From: Flavobacteriales bacterium UBA972
Lineage (GTDB): Bacteria; Bacteroidota; Bacteroidia; Flavobacteriales; Schleiferiaceae
Direction of reading: 5' to 3'
Assembly (NCBI GenBank): GCA_002292855.1
Contig: DBBY01000060.1
Span: 1-43,039, forward strand
Length of the DNA: 43,039 bases
A model generated the notes under the pieces. That model worked only from the letters and a program-made list of their open reading frames with translations. It ran no database searches and was not told the origin of the DNA. This document shows, in pieces, positions 33,725-41,743 of the stretch. Within the stretch, counting starts at the first letter, position 1. Each line of letters starts with the position of its first letter. Position numbers and translations under genes: made by a program.

Positions 33725-33732
33725 TAGTTTTG
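33725..33732 (+). promoter_or_regulatory. -7 promoter box of tryptophan 2,3-dioxygenase
   Basis: TAGTTTTG matches TAnnTTTG exactly and ends 4 bases before the ATG at 33737. No TTTG -33 element is visible. The spacing predicts a leaderless mRNA. Confidence 0.5.
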
Positions 33733-33736
33733 CACC

Positions 33737-34690
33737 ATGACCCCCCTTGATCCCGCCATCCAGAGCCGCCTTGAAACCCTTAAAGCCAAGTATGCCACCT
33801 CGGGGCAAGAGCTCCTGGACTTTTTAGACGGACTCTTAGAAGCCGACTACCTCACCTACTGGGACTACATACGGTTGGATACGCTCCTTAGTTTGCAGCA
33901 GCCGCGCACGCAGCATCACGACGAGCCCATCTTTATTATGTACCACCAGATTACCGAGCTTTACTTTAAGCTGGTACTGCACGAGCTGAATGCGGCGGTG
34001 GAGGCTCCGATGCCCGGAACGGCGGAATGGACCCCCAACCATAGCACTGCCTTGACCGAGCACGTTCGGCGATGCACTCGGTACTTTGGGGCCCTCGAAA
34101 ACTCTTTTGCGGTAATGACCGACGGCCTGAATCGCGAGCAGTTTTTGCGTTTTCGCATGGCGCTCATTCCGGCAAGTGGTTTTCAATCAAGCCAGTACCG
34201 CATGATCGAGCTAGCGCTGGCCAGGCTTAATGACTTGGTTCACGCCGACCTGCGCAGTGAGTACGCTCAAGAGAACGACCTTTCAAAACTCCTTGAGAAC
34301 ATCTACTGGAGGCGCGGTGCCACCCTGGTGGAGACCGGAGAAAAAGCCCTTACCCTCAAGCAATTTGAGGCCAAGTACGATGCAGTTTTTGCCGACAGGG
34401 CCCAAAAGCTTCGGGGTATTACGCTGTCAGACCGGGCAAAAATTTTAGAGCAAAACAAGGAGTTGGGTGACGAGTTGCGCCTCGCCCTGCGCGAACTCGA
34501 CCATCAAGTCAACGTTCGGTGGCCGATGCAGCACCTCAAGACCGCGGGCAGATACCTCGCCAAGCAGCCCAGCGACCTGCGCGCAACCGGCGGAACGAAC
34601 TGGCCTAAGTACCTGCCTCCAAAGTTTCAGTTGCGCATTGCCTTTCCCTTTCTTTGGACGCCCGAAGAGCGGGAAAAGTGGGGTCACTAG
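33737..34690 (+). CDS. kynA: Tryptophan 2,3-dioxygenase
   Basis: A 317-residue heme enzyme that opens the indole ring of tryptophan to N-formylkynurenine, the first step of the kynurenine pathway. FIMYHQITELYFKLVLHEL carries the substrate-side His, SGFQSSQYRMIE is the conserved active-site loop, and MQHLKTAGRYL probably carries the proximal heme His. RATGGTNWPKYLPP near the C-terminus is the flexible loop that closes on substrate. No other kynurenine-pathway gene is in the window. It is convergent with the glycosyltransferase gene, with 4 bases between the stop codons. Length and motifs fit the family. Confidence 0.95.
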   Translation: MTPLDPAIQSRLETLKAKYATSGQELLDFLDGLLEADYLTYWDYIRLDTLLSLQQPRTQHHDEPIFIMYHQITELYFKLVLHELNAAVEAPMPGTAEWTPNHSTALTEHVRRCTRYFGALENSFAVMTDGLNREQFLRFRMALIPASGFQSSQYRMIELALARLNDLVHADLRSEYAQENDLSKLLENIYWRRGATLVETGEKALTLKQFEAKYDAVFADRAQKLRGITLSDRAKILEQNKELGDELRLALRELDHQVNVRWPMQHLKTAGRYLAKQPSDLRATGGTNWPKYLPPKFQLRIAFPFLWTPEEREKWGH

Positions 34691-34694
34691 TGGC

Positions 34695-35687
34695 CTAAAG
34701 CTCCCCGCCGCGAGCCACCTTCATTATCTGTTCCACGACCGCCTCACTAAAGTCTGGCCATGGCACTGCCTGAGGGAGCGGACTGTTCAGCCAGCGAACT
34801 AAATTCAGCTTGTGCAGCGAAGTCGCCTGCCATGCCCCTACCTGGACTAGGGCTGCCGCGTTGCAGAGTTGTTCGTACTGGCCCGCGATGGGAATCACCG
34901 CAAGGCGTTTTTTATGAAAGAGTGCCTCGGTCGGCAGTTCAAAGCCGGCACTGCAGAGTACGGAATCCGATTCCGCAAAGGCCTGTAAAAACCGTTCGCT
35001 GTCGACGGCCTCAACCCTCAAGGAACCCTCTTGACGGGCATGGTCGATGTTGGGCACGAAGGCCTTTACCGGAACAGGGCTGTCGGCAAAAAAGGCTATT
35101 AAGTCGTCGGTTCCATAAGCGGGCAGGTAGACCAGAATTTGATGCCGCGCATTTTGCGGCAAATCCCTGATTTCTTTGCGAATCAGGGGCGGATACATGC
35201 CCTCGGCAAAACTTTTGGCATGAAAGCCAATGGCCTGCTCCGACGGAGCAAAATGCTTCAGGATGAATTCCCCAATAGGGTTGTGCTGCTTGGGCCGCGG
35301 TGCCTTCGGGTGGCGCACCGCCGCCTGGTGGCTTACCTCGAGAAGTCGCGCTCCGCGAAGTTTGGCAGCCCATGCCGAGACCGGCTCAAAGTCGCAAACC
35401 ACGAGGTCGTACTGCTTAATGGGGGCCTTAATGACGTCTGCCACGAACTGTCCCCAGCGGTTTTGCCAAAGGGTTTTAAGGTAGCTGAGTCCGCCATGGC
35501 GGTTGTACTTGAGTGAAATACCCTCAAATGCCTTAGACGCCTTAATGGGAAGATTCACCTGGCTCTCGGTACCCGAAATCCAAACCTCAAGCTCAACTCC
35601 CGGTTGGGCGGCAATCAAGGGAATCAGGTGACGGGCGCGAGCCACGTGACCATTGCCGGTACCCTGCACGGCATATAAAATCTTCAT
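34695..35687 (-). CDS. Glycosyltransferase (GT-B fold, MurG/UGT-like)
   Basis: A 330-residue protein. MKILYAVQGTGNGHVARARH is the Gly-rich N-terminal loop of GT-B enzymes, and the C-terminal half has DSVLCSAGFELPTEALFHKK and VIPIAGQYEQLCNAAAL, the typical nucleotide-sugar-binding region. No signal peptide or membrane helix is seen. The donor and acceptor sugars are unknown. The frame extends upstream to 35843, but the start at 35687 matches the domain and overlaps the stop of the metallophosphoesterase gene by 4 bases. Pairing with an LpxH-like enzyme suggests a role in lipid A or another surface glycolipid, which is inference. Confidence 0.85.
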   Translation of the reverse strand: MKILYAVQGTGNGHVARARHLIPLIAAQPGVELEVWISGTESQVNLPIKASKAFEGISLKYNRHGGLSYLKTLWQNRWGQFVADVIKAPIKQYDLVVCDFEPVSAWAAKLRGARLLEVSHQAAVRHPKAPRPKQHNPIGEFILKHFAPSEQAIGFHAKSFAEGMYPPLIRKEIRDLPQNARHQILVYLPAYGTDDLIAFFADSPVPVKAFVPNIDHARQEGSLRVEAVDSERFLQAFAESDSVLCSAGFELPTEALFHKKRLAVIPIAGQYEQLCNAAALVQVGAWQATSLHKLNLVRWLNSPLPQAVPWPDFSEAVVEQIMKVARGGEL

Positions 35688-36517
35688 TCGTCGGAATCTG
35701 CTTCGTTCAGCAGCATAGAAAGCAAATGCCGAGCCGAAGCGTCCACTTTTTCGTCGTCTTCTTCGACTTCGCGGGCGTCCTGATGCTGGTAAAGGGTCCA
35801 CTTGGAACCGTCCCACTCCAGTGCGGTAAGGTTCTCGATCCAATCCCCAGAGTTCAGGTACTCTACCTGCCGGTCACCCACTGCAATGGTGCGCATTTGG
35901 GGCTGGTGAATGTGACCGCAAATAACTCGGCCGTAGCCTTTGCGCAGGGCCATTTCTGCAGCGGCAAGCTCAAAGTCGCCCACGTACTTCACCGCCTTTT
36001 TCACGGAATCCTTGATGGTTTTGCTAAGCGAATACTTCTCGCGCCCCATGCGCTCGAGGAGCACGTTGAGCCAGTGGTTCAGCCAGATGAGCAGGTCATA
36101 TGAAAATCCGCCCAACTTGGCCAGCCAGCGGGCATTTTGAATGCTCGCGTCAAAAATATCGCCATGAAAAATCCAGGTGCGGACTCCACCAAAAGTAAAA
36201 ACCATCTTGTTGCGCAGATGGATCCTTCCGAGGTCCGCGTCGGCAAAGCGCCGCAGCATTTCGTCGTGGTTGCCCGTGATGTAGAAAACCTCGGTGCCCT
36301 TTTGGGCCATGGTTATCAAGCGCTTGAGCACTTTAAAATGGCTTTTGGGGAAGTAGGACTTTTTAAAGCTCCAAATGTCTATGATGTCTCCGTTGAGGAT
36401 TAGTACCTCGGGTTCAATGGAATGGAGGTAGGCAAGAAGCTCTCGTGCGTGGCAACCGAAGGTGCCAAGGTGCACGTCACTAATGACGACGGCGGAGACA
36501 GGTCTGCGAGAACTCAT
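35684..36517 (-). CDS. LpxH-like metallophosphoesterase (UDP-2,3-diacylglucosamine diphosphatase family)
   Basis: A 277-residue calcineurin-like phosphoesterase. Metal-binding motifs in order are SDVHLG, NGDIIDIW, GNHDEML, FHGDIFD and CGHIHQPQM, the dinuclear centre of the family. LpxH-type enzymes remove UMP from UDP-2,3-diacylglucosamine in lipid A synthesis. The insert LIWLNHWLNVLLERMGREKY and the long linker are as in Bacteroidota members annotated this way. The acidic C-terminal tail (VEEDDEKVDAS) is poorly conserved in style. It overlaps the glycosyltransferase gene by 4 bases and is the first gene of the pair. Family is sure; the precise substrate is likely but not proven. Confidence 0.85.
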   Translation of the reverse strand: MSSRRPVSAVVISDVHLGTFGCHARELLAYLHSIEPEVLILNGDIIDIWSFKKSYFPKSHFKVLKRLITMAQKGTEVFYITGNHDEMLRRFADADLGRIHLRNKMVFTFGGVRTWIFHGDIFDASIQNARWLAKLGGFSYDLLIWLNHWLNVLLERMGREKYSLSKTIKDSVKKAVKYVGDFELAAAEMALRKGYGRVICGHIHQPQMRTIAVGDRQVEYLNSGDWIENLTALEWDGSKWTLYQHQDAREVEEDDEKVDASARHLLSMLLNEADSDE

Positions 36518-36612
36518 TAAGCAGCAAAGACATAACAGGTTTGTGAACCCTGTGTTATCAATATTTCCCAGAAAATCTAGTTATCAACAGGGTTTTGCGT
36601 TGAAATCAGGAC

Positions 36613-36620
36613 TATTTTAG
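36613..36620 (+). promoter_or_regulatory. Possible -7 box of the M23 peptidase gene
   Basis: TATTTTAG is one mismatch from TAnnTTTG, 8 bases before the ATG at 36629. TTTTG at 36593-36597 is a -33 candidate with a 15-base spacer. Confidence 0.3.
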
Positions 36621-36628
36621 GCCGCTCT

Positions 36629-37897
36629 ATGACTAAAAAATCCTCATCAAAGCGCAGTTTGCCCATTTGGCTCGCCGCCAGCATCGGCCTGGTACTCGTT
36701 TTAGGGATTTGGTTGCTTGCGCGATTTCTGCCCGCAAGCTTCGCGGCCAACTCCGCAGAAGGAGAAGAAGTTGATCCTGGATTTTTATTTGGCTATTCCT
36801 TGCGCGATTTCGAGGCCCAGCGCTTTGAAGTTGGCGACGGAGAAACCTTTGGTGGGCTGATGGATCAATGGGGCATTAAGGCCGACCGGGTTGACCAGCT
36901 CTTAACGCTGGGCAAGGACGATTTTAATCCGCGCAAATGGCGGGCCGGCGACTCCTACTGGCTGCTTCGCTCCAAAGACAGCGCTCGCAGTGCGGCCTTC
37001 TTTGTCTATGAGCCCTCTGTGGCAGAATACGTACTTTTTGGCCTTGGCGACAGCTTGTTCGTGCGCAAGGTGGAGCGCCCCAAGGTCACCAAAGAGCGCG
37101 TAGTCGGCGGCAAAATCGAGGGCTCCCTCTATGCCACGCTCGAGAAGCAGGGTGTCTCGCCGGCGGTTGCCGTGAAGCTCTCCGAGGTTTATGCCTGGAC
37201 CATTGACTTCTTTAGAATTCAAGTCGGCGACCGCTTTGAAGTAATTTACGAAGAGTCCTACGTCGACGACAGCGTGTTTGTGGGCACGGGTAAAATTCTG
37301 GCAGCCCGTTTTTTTCACAACGGCAAGTCTTTTTATGCTTTTCAGTACCAAAACAAGGACGCATCGGTCAAGGGCTATTACAACGAAGAAGGCGAGGGCA
37401 TGAAGCGCATGTTCCTCAAGGCTCCGCTCGAATTTGCCCGCATTACCTCTCGGTACACCATGAATCGCTTTCACCCCGTGCAAAAGCGCTGGAAGGCGCA
37501 CTTGGGCACCGACTATGCGGCTCCCTCGGGCACTCCAATTCTTGCTACGGCGAGCGGAACGGTCGTTGCGGCGGCCTATCAATCTGCCAATGGCAATTAT
37601 GTGAAAATCAGGCACAGCGGAACCTACACCACCCAATACTTGCACATGAGCCGAATTGCAGCGCGGATTCGCAACGGCGCCAGAGTCGAGCAGGGCCAGG
37701 TGATTGGCTATGTGGGATCGACGGGCTTGGCCACGGGTCCTCACGTGTGCTACCGCTTCTGGAAGAACGGCCGCCAAGTTGATCCCCTGCGCGAGCCAAT
37801 GCAGCGAGCCGATCCCTTGCCGCGCTCCCTTTGGTCGGAATTCGAGCCCGGAATGACCGCCCGCAAGGCTGTTCTGGATTCGCTTGCCCAAGAATAG
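36629..37897 (+). CDS. M23/LytM-type cell-wall peptidase with His-x-Cys motif
   Basis: A 422-residue membrane-anchored or exported protein. A hydrophobic segment (11-33) is followed by an OapA/LysM-like region (about 60-150, VGDGETFGGLMDQWGIKADR) and a middle domain. The M23 domain (about 280-395) has HLGTDYAAPSGTPI with zinc ligands His291 and Asp295, and GLATGPHVCYRFWKNGRQVD. In classical LytM the last motif is His-x-His; here it is His372-Val-Cys374. The Cys could still bind zinc, or the enzyme could be inactive and act as a scaffold like EnvC. The HVC form is, to my knowledge, common among Bacteroidota relatives. It probably acts on peptidoglycan cross-links. Confidence 0.87.
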   Translation: MTKKSSSKRSLPIWLAASIGLVLVLGIWLLARFLPASFAANSAEGEEVDPGFLFGYSLRDFEAQRFEVGDGETFGGLMDQWGIKADRVDQLLTLGKDDFNPRKWRAGDSYWLLRSKDSARSAAFFVYEPSVAEYVLFGLGDSLFVRKVERPKVTKERVVGGKIEGSLYATLEKQGVSPAVAVKLSEVYAWTIDFFRIQVGDRFEVIYEESYVDDSVFVGTGKILAARFFHNGKSFYAFQYQNKDASVKGYYNEEGEGMKRMFLKAPLEFARITSRYTMNRFHPVQKRWKAHLGTDYAAPSGTPILATASGTVVAAAYQSANGNYVKIRHSGTYTTQYLHMSRIAARIRNGARVEQGQVIGYVGSTGLATGPHVCYRFWKNGRQVDPLREPMQRADPLPRSLWSEFEPGMTARKAVLDSLAQE

Positions 37898-37974
37898 ACG
37901 TCGTCGCTACCCCCGAGCCGGGGCTAACTCATTGTGTTGTAACTTGCTTTGCATAATGAACTTAGATCGCTAAG

Positions 37975-38856
37975 ATGCACTCCAGACTTTCATGGTTTTT
38001 TGGGCCAGAATTTCGCTCAGGCCTGGGCAGAATAACCCTCTATGTGGCGATCCTGAGTTTTTTGGTGCACCTGCTGCTCTTTGCCCTGAGTCCATGGATT
38101 CCAAGCCTCACCGGCGGATCCCTCTTTTTGCATCCCATTAACGCCATCTATACGCCGTTCTCGGTTTTGTTGGTCTACGAGGCTTATTTGCTGGTCTACT
38201 ACCTGCGCAGGTCGACCTCCAACTACATCGCCAAGCAGTACGAAATCATAGCCTTGCTGCTGATTCGCGGAATATTTAAGGATCTGACTCACTTGGATTT
38301 ACAGATGGGAACCTTCAACGGTGCCGGTAACCTCGAGCTGGTATGGGATTTGGCCTGCGTAATTGTCGTTTATGCCCTAATCTATTTGTTTTACCGCATA
38401 TCAGGCCATAGCAATGCAGCCCTAGACGAGCCCATGGTCGGAACCTCGGCCCTGCCCATCCGCCGTTTTATTCAGGCCAAGTACTTGCTCTCTTATCTGC
38501 TGCTCGTGGTTCTCGTGGGGCTGGCTGTCACCAGCTTCTGGGATTGGTGGACCACTAGCCCAGGACTCACCGATGCGGTGATTGACCTCAACGCGGTGTT
38601 TTTTGACCAGTTCTATACGATCCTAATCATGAGCGACGTGCTCATACTGCTGCTGTCTTTGCTGTACAGCGACGACTTCCCCACCATAATTCGCAACTCG
38701 AGCTTTGTGATTTCCACTATTTTACTCAAGCTTTCCTTTGCGGCTTCGCCCGGTTTGTCGCAACTGTTTATTACCTGCGGGGTGGCCTTTGGGGTACTTA
38801 TGCTTTATGTGACCAACGCATACTACCGCCTCGAAATCGACCAAAAAGCGTCCTAA
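37975..38856 (+). CDS. Integral membrane protein of unknown function
   Basis: A 293-residue protein with about seven hydrophobic segments, for example LYVAILSFLVHLLLFALSPW, FSVLLVYEAYLLVYYL, VWDLACVIVVYALIYLFYR, YLLSYLLLVVLVGLAVTSFW and MSDVLILLLSLLY. A positively charged stretch (LRRSTSNYIAKQYE) between the second and third segments, a DLTHLDL loop, and a few acidic residues (DDFPT) near the later helices are the only polar landmarks. I do not recognise a family. The ATG at 37975 is the only start near the first helix. It is convergent with leuS, with 26 bases between them that hold a run of eight T residues. Confidence 0.7.
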   Translation: MHSRLSWFFGPEFRSGLGRITLYVAILSFLVHLLLFALSPWIPSLTGGSLFLHPINAIYTPFSVLLVYEAYLLVYYLRRSTSNYIAKQYEIIALLLIRGIFKDLTHLDLQMGTFNGAGNLELVWDLACVIVVYALIYLFYRISGHSNAALDEPMVGTSALPIRRFIQAKYLLSYLLLVVLVGLAVTSFWDWWTTSPGLTDAVIDLNAVFFDQFYTILIMSDVLILLLSLLYSDDFPTIIRNSSFVISTILLKLSFAASPGLSQLFITCGVAFGVLMLYVTNAYYRLEIDQKAS

Positions 38857-38882
38857 ACGCCGGTATTTTTTTTGCGCGGATT

Positions 38883-41696
38883 CTAGCCCACTACATTGGC
38901 GATTCGCCCGGGAACTACAATGATTTTTTTAGGAGTCCGCCCCTCTAAAAAGTGCGCGGTTCGCTCGTGGGCAAGCACGGCAGTTTCTACCTCTGCAGCG
39001 CTTGCAGACGAAGGCATTTCAAGCTGAAAGCGCGTTTTGCCATTGAATTGCACCGGGTACACCACGGTATCCTTCACCAAGTACTCGGGCAAAAGAATCG
39101 GGTAGGGGGCAAGAACCACGCTTCCTGGGGCGCCAAGTTCTGCCCACATAGCCTCGGCGCTGTGGGGCGCAAAGGGTTCGAGCAGCACCGCAAAGTCGAG
39201 CAGGGTAGATTCCGCAATGTTAGGCAATGCGCTCCATGCGTTTACGGCAATCATCATGGCGCTCACGGAGGTATTGAACGACAAAGTCTCCACGTCCCGC
39301 TGCAGCTTGTCAATGAGATGATGCAGAATTCGCAGCTCCTCTTCGCTTGCCTCGCCCCGCTGCCTCTTGGGCAGCATCCGTGCGGACTTTTTAAGGAAGC
39401 TGATCACCCCCGACATGCCTTGGGTGTCCCAGGGCTTGCTTTGCTCAATGGGGCCTAGGAACATCTCAAAAAGTCGCACGGCGTCGGCGCCATGCTGGTC
39501 GGCCAGTGCGTCTGGATTGACCACATTGTACTTGGACTTCGACATTTTTTCAACCTCTCTCTCGACCCTAATGGGGCCTTGGGCCGGAATGAATTGGGTC
39601 TCGGACCAGTCGGGCATCCAGGCCTTCAGGGCCTCTTGGTCAACCTCGTTGCGCTCGTTGACCAAGCTCACGTCCACATGCAGCTTTTGGGTGCTGTAGC
39701 CTCCGGCCAATTCGGCGCTAACCACGGTTTTGCTGCCCTCGATGCGGTGAACAAAGGCGCTGATTCCCTGAATCATGCCCTGGTTTACCAAACGCTTAAA
39801 GGGCTCCTTAAAGCCAATATGCCCCAGGTCATGAAGCGCATGGGTCCAGAATCGGCTGTACAAAAGGTGGCCGGTGCCGTGCTCGCTTCCGCCCACATAG
39901 AGGTCTACCTGACCCCAATAGTCCGCGGCGGCTCTGCCTACCAAAGCGTCGTCGTTGCGCGGATCCATGTAGCGCAAGAAGTACCAAGAGCTGCCGGCCC
40001 AGCCGGGCATAGTCGTGGTTTCTAGGGGCAAGCCCTCGGCCGAAAACCAATGTTCTGCCCGCGCCAAAGGCGGTTCTCCGTCGGCAGTGGGCAGGTACTT
40101 GTCGACCGCCGGCAGCCTTAAGGGAAGTTCCGCGGCATCAAGCCCCTCGGGAACTCCGTCTCGGTAGGCAATGGGAATGGGCTCGCCCCAATAGCGCTGG
40201 CGACCAAAGACGGCGTCGCGGAGCCTAAACTGAATGGTTCTTGAGCCAAGTCCGCGCGATTGAAGTTCTTCAATGGCGCGATCGATGGCCTCGAGGGTCG
40301 AAAGTCCGTTTAAAAAGTCGGAGGCCATGGCCCGGCCCGACTTGGCTTCAAAGGCCTCCTGCTGCACGTCGACCGGCTCGGCCGATTCCACCACCTGCAC
40401 GATGGGCAAGCCCATTGCCTTGGCCAGGGCATGGTCGCGGCTGTCATGGCCGGGTACCGCCATTACCGCACCGGTTCCGTAGCCCATGAGCACGTAGTCG
40501 CTGGTCCAAATCGGAATCGGTTCTCTGGTGAAGGGGTGCTCCACATAGCTTCCCGTGAATACGCCGCTGCAGCTCTTGGTGTCAGCTTGGCGCTCGCGCT
40601 CGCTTCGCCGAGCCGCTCGCTCGCAGTAGGCATCGACGTCGGCCTTTTGATCGGGGCTCGTCCACTGAGCGAGCAAGGGGTGCTCGGGGGCAACGACCAT
40701 GAAGGTGGCGCCAAAAATGGTGTCGGGTCGGGTGGTGAATACTTCGAGCATGTCGGCTTCGCCCGCTCCGCCTGCAACTGGCTGCTGGCTGCTAGCAGCT
40801 TCGCCGGCTGCGCCGGCGGCGAGCACCCTAAACTGAATGCGCGCACCCTGGCTTCGCCCAATCCAATGACGCTGCGTTTCTTTAATGCTCTCGCTCCAGT
40901 TCAGGTCCTCGAGTCCGTCGAGCAGTCGCTGGGCAAAGGCGCTGATGCGCATGGACCACTGCAGCATGGCCTTCTGCACCACGGGGTGCCCGCCGCGCTC
41001 GCTGAGGCCGTTGACTACCTCGTCGTTGGCCAGCACGGTTCCGAGGGCCGGACACCAGTTTACCAGCGACTCGCTCCGGTAGGCCAGTCGAAAGTGCTGG
41101 AGCAGGGCTTCGCGCTCGGCAGCGTTCATTTGGGCCCATTCGGCGGCGCTGCACTCGGGTTTCCCATGGCATGCTGCCTCGAGTCCTTCGGTTCCGCGCG
41201 CAGACAAGTGCTCCTTGAGGGTCTCGATCCGCTCCGCGCGCGCGCTCCCCTTATTAAACCAAGCACCAAACAACTCCAAAAACACCCACTGCGTCCAACG
41301 GTAGTAGTCCGCGTCGCAAGTTTGCACCTCGCGGCTCCAGTCAAAACCAAGCCCAAGGCGGTTCAGCTGCTCGCGGTAGCGCAGAATATTGGCCTCGGTA
41401 GTGGTGGCAGGATGCTGCCCGGTCTGAATCGCATACTGCTCGGCAGGCAGGCCAAAAGCATCAAAGCCCATGGGATGCAGCACATTAAAACCCTTGTGGC
41501 GCATAAAACGCCCCACAATATCAGAAGCAATGTAGCCCAGAGGATGCCCCACATGAAGACCCGCCCCCGACGGGTAGGGGAACATATCAAGCACATAAAA
41601 AGGCTCCCGATCCGACGGAAAATCTGCGCGGTACACCGCTAAATCGCGCCATAACTGCTGAGCGCGGGCATCCCATTCGGTTGGTCGGTATTCCAT
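38883..41696 (-). CDS. leuS: Leucyl-tRNA synthetase
   Basis: A 937-residue class I synthetase that charges tRNA-Leu. The HIGH-like motif is PYPSGAGLHVGHPLGY (about 36-51), and KMSKSKYN near 716 is the second nucleotide-binding motif. The editing (CP1) domain has VFTTRPDTIFGATFMVVAPE, the conserved threonine-rich editing site. A leucine-specific segment and the C-terminal tRNA-binding tail follow. At about residues 289-314, just before the editing site, is a low-complexity insert (AAGAAGEAASSQQPVAGGAG) encoded partly by heptanucleotide repeats. Everything else looks intact. It is divergent from ftsX, and its ATG lies 5 bases after a TACTTTTG box. Confidence 0.96.
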   Translation of the reverse strand: MEYRPTEWDARAQQLWRDLAVYRADFPSDREPFYVLDMFPYPSGAGLHVGHPLGYIASDIVGRFMRHKGFNVLHPMGFDAFGLPAEQYAIQTGQHPATTTEANILRYREQLNRLGLGFDWSREVQTCDADYYRWTQWVFLELFGAWFNKGSARAERIETLKEHLSARGTEGLEAACHGKPECSAAEWAQMNAAEREALLQHFRLAYRSESLVNWCPALGTVLANDEVVNGLSERGGHPVVQKAMLQWSMRISAFAQRLLDGLEDLNWSESIKETQRHWIGRSQGARIQFRVLAAGAAGEAASSQQPVAGGAGEADMLEVFTTRPDTIFGATFMVVAPEHPLLAQWTSPDQKADVDAYCERAARRSERERQADTKSCSGVFTGSYVEHPFTREPIPIWTSDYVLMGYGTGAVMAVPGHDSRDHALAKAMGLPIVQVVESAEPVDVQQEAFEAKSGRAMASDFLNGLSTLEAIDRAIEELQSRGLGSRTIQFRLRDAVFGRQRYWGEPIPIAYRDGVPEGLDAAELPLRLPAVDKYLPTADGEPPLARAEHWFSAEGLPLETTTMPGWAGSSWYFLRYMDPRNDDALVGRAAADYWGQVDLYVGGSEHGTGHLLYSRFWTHALHDLGHIGFKEPFKRLVNQGMIQGISAFVHRIEGSKTVVSAELAGGYSTQKLHVDVSLVNERNEVDQEALKAWMPDWSETQFIPAQGPIRVEREVEKMSKSKYNVVNPDALADQHGADAVRLFEMFLGPIEQSKPWDTQGMSGVISFLKKSARMLPKRQRGEASEEELRILHHLIDKLQRDVETLSFNTSVSAMMIAVNAWSALPNIAESTLLDFAVLLEPFAPHSAEAMWAELGAPGSVVLAPYPILLPEYLVKDTVVYPVQFNGKTRFQLEMPSSASAAEVETAVLAHERTAHFLEGRTPKKIIVVPGRIANVVG
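40770..40797. repeat. Heptanucleotide repeats inside leuS
   Basis: On the plus strand four heptamers in a row read GCCTGCA, ACTGGCT, GCTGGCT and GCTAGCA, followed by GCTTCGCC. On the leuS sense strand these are TGCTAGC, AGCCAGC, AGCCAGT and TGCAGGC. The units match the family seen in and beside mutS and encode an SSQQPVAG-type linker in frame. Confidence 0.7.
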
Positions 41697-41701
41697 CGAT
41701 G

Positions 41702-41709
41702 CAAAAGTA
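41702..41709 (-). promoter_or_regulatory. -7 promoter box of leuS
   Basis: The minus strand reads TACTTTTG, an exact TAnnTTTG match, 5 bases before the ATG at 41696. No -33 TTTG is visible. A leaderless mRNA is predicted. Confidence 0.5.
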
Positions 41710-41731
41710 GCCCCGTGCCTCCGATTTCGCG

Positions 41732-41739
41732 TAGATTTG
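41732..41739 (+). promoter_or_regulatory. -7 promoter box of ftsX
   Basis: TAGATTTG matches TAnnTTTG exactly and ends 4 bases before the ATG at 41744. No -33 TTTG is visible. A leaderless mRNA is predicted for the ftsX-DUF3098-uppP run. Confidence 0.5.
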
Positions 41740-41743
41740 CGGC

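Noticed and set aside
32900..33808. A 302-codon minus-strand frame opposite the histidine kinase
   Set aside because: All kinase boxes are on the plus strand; the minus frame is a shadow.
36902..37891. A 329-codon minus-strand frame opposite the M23 peptidase
   Set aside because: The plus strand carries the zinc motifs; the antisense frame is His/Arg/Ala-rich without a pattern.
37899..37935. CCCCG-AGC-CGGGG hairpin after the M23 peptidase gene as an intrinsic terminator
   Set aside because: The stem is only 5 base pairs and no T-run follows.
40431..41642. A 403-codon plus-strand frame opposite leuS
   Set aside because: LeuS motifs are intact on the minus strand; the length comes from high GC at third codon positions.
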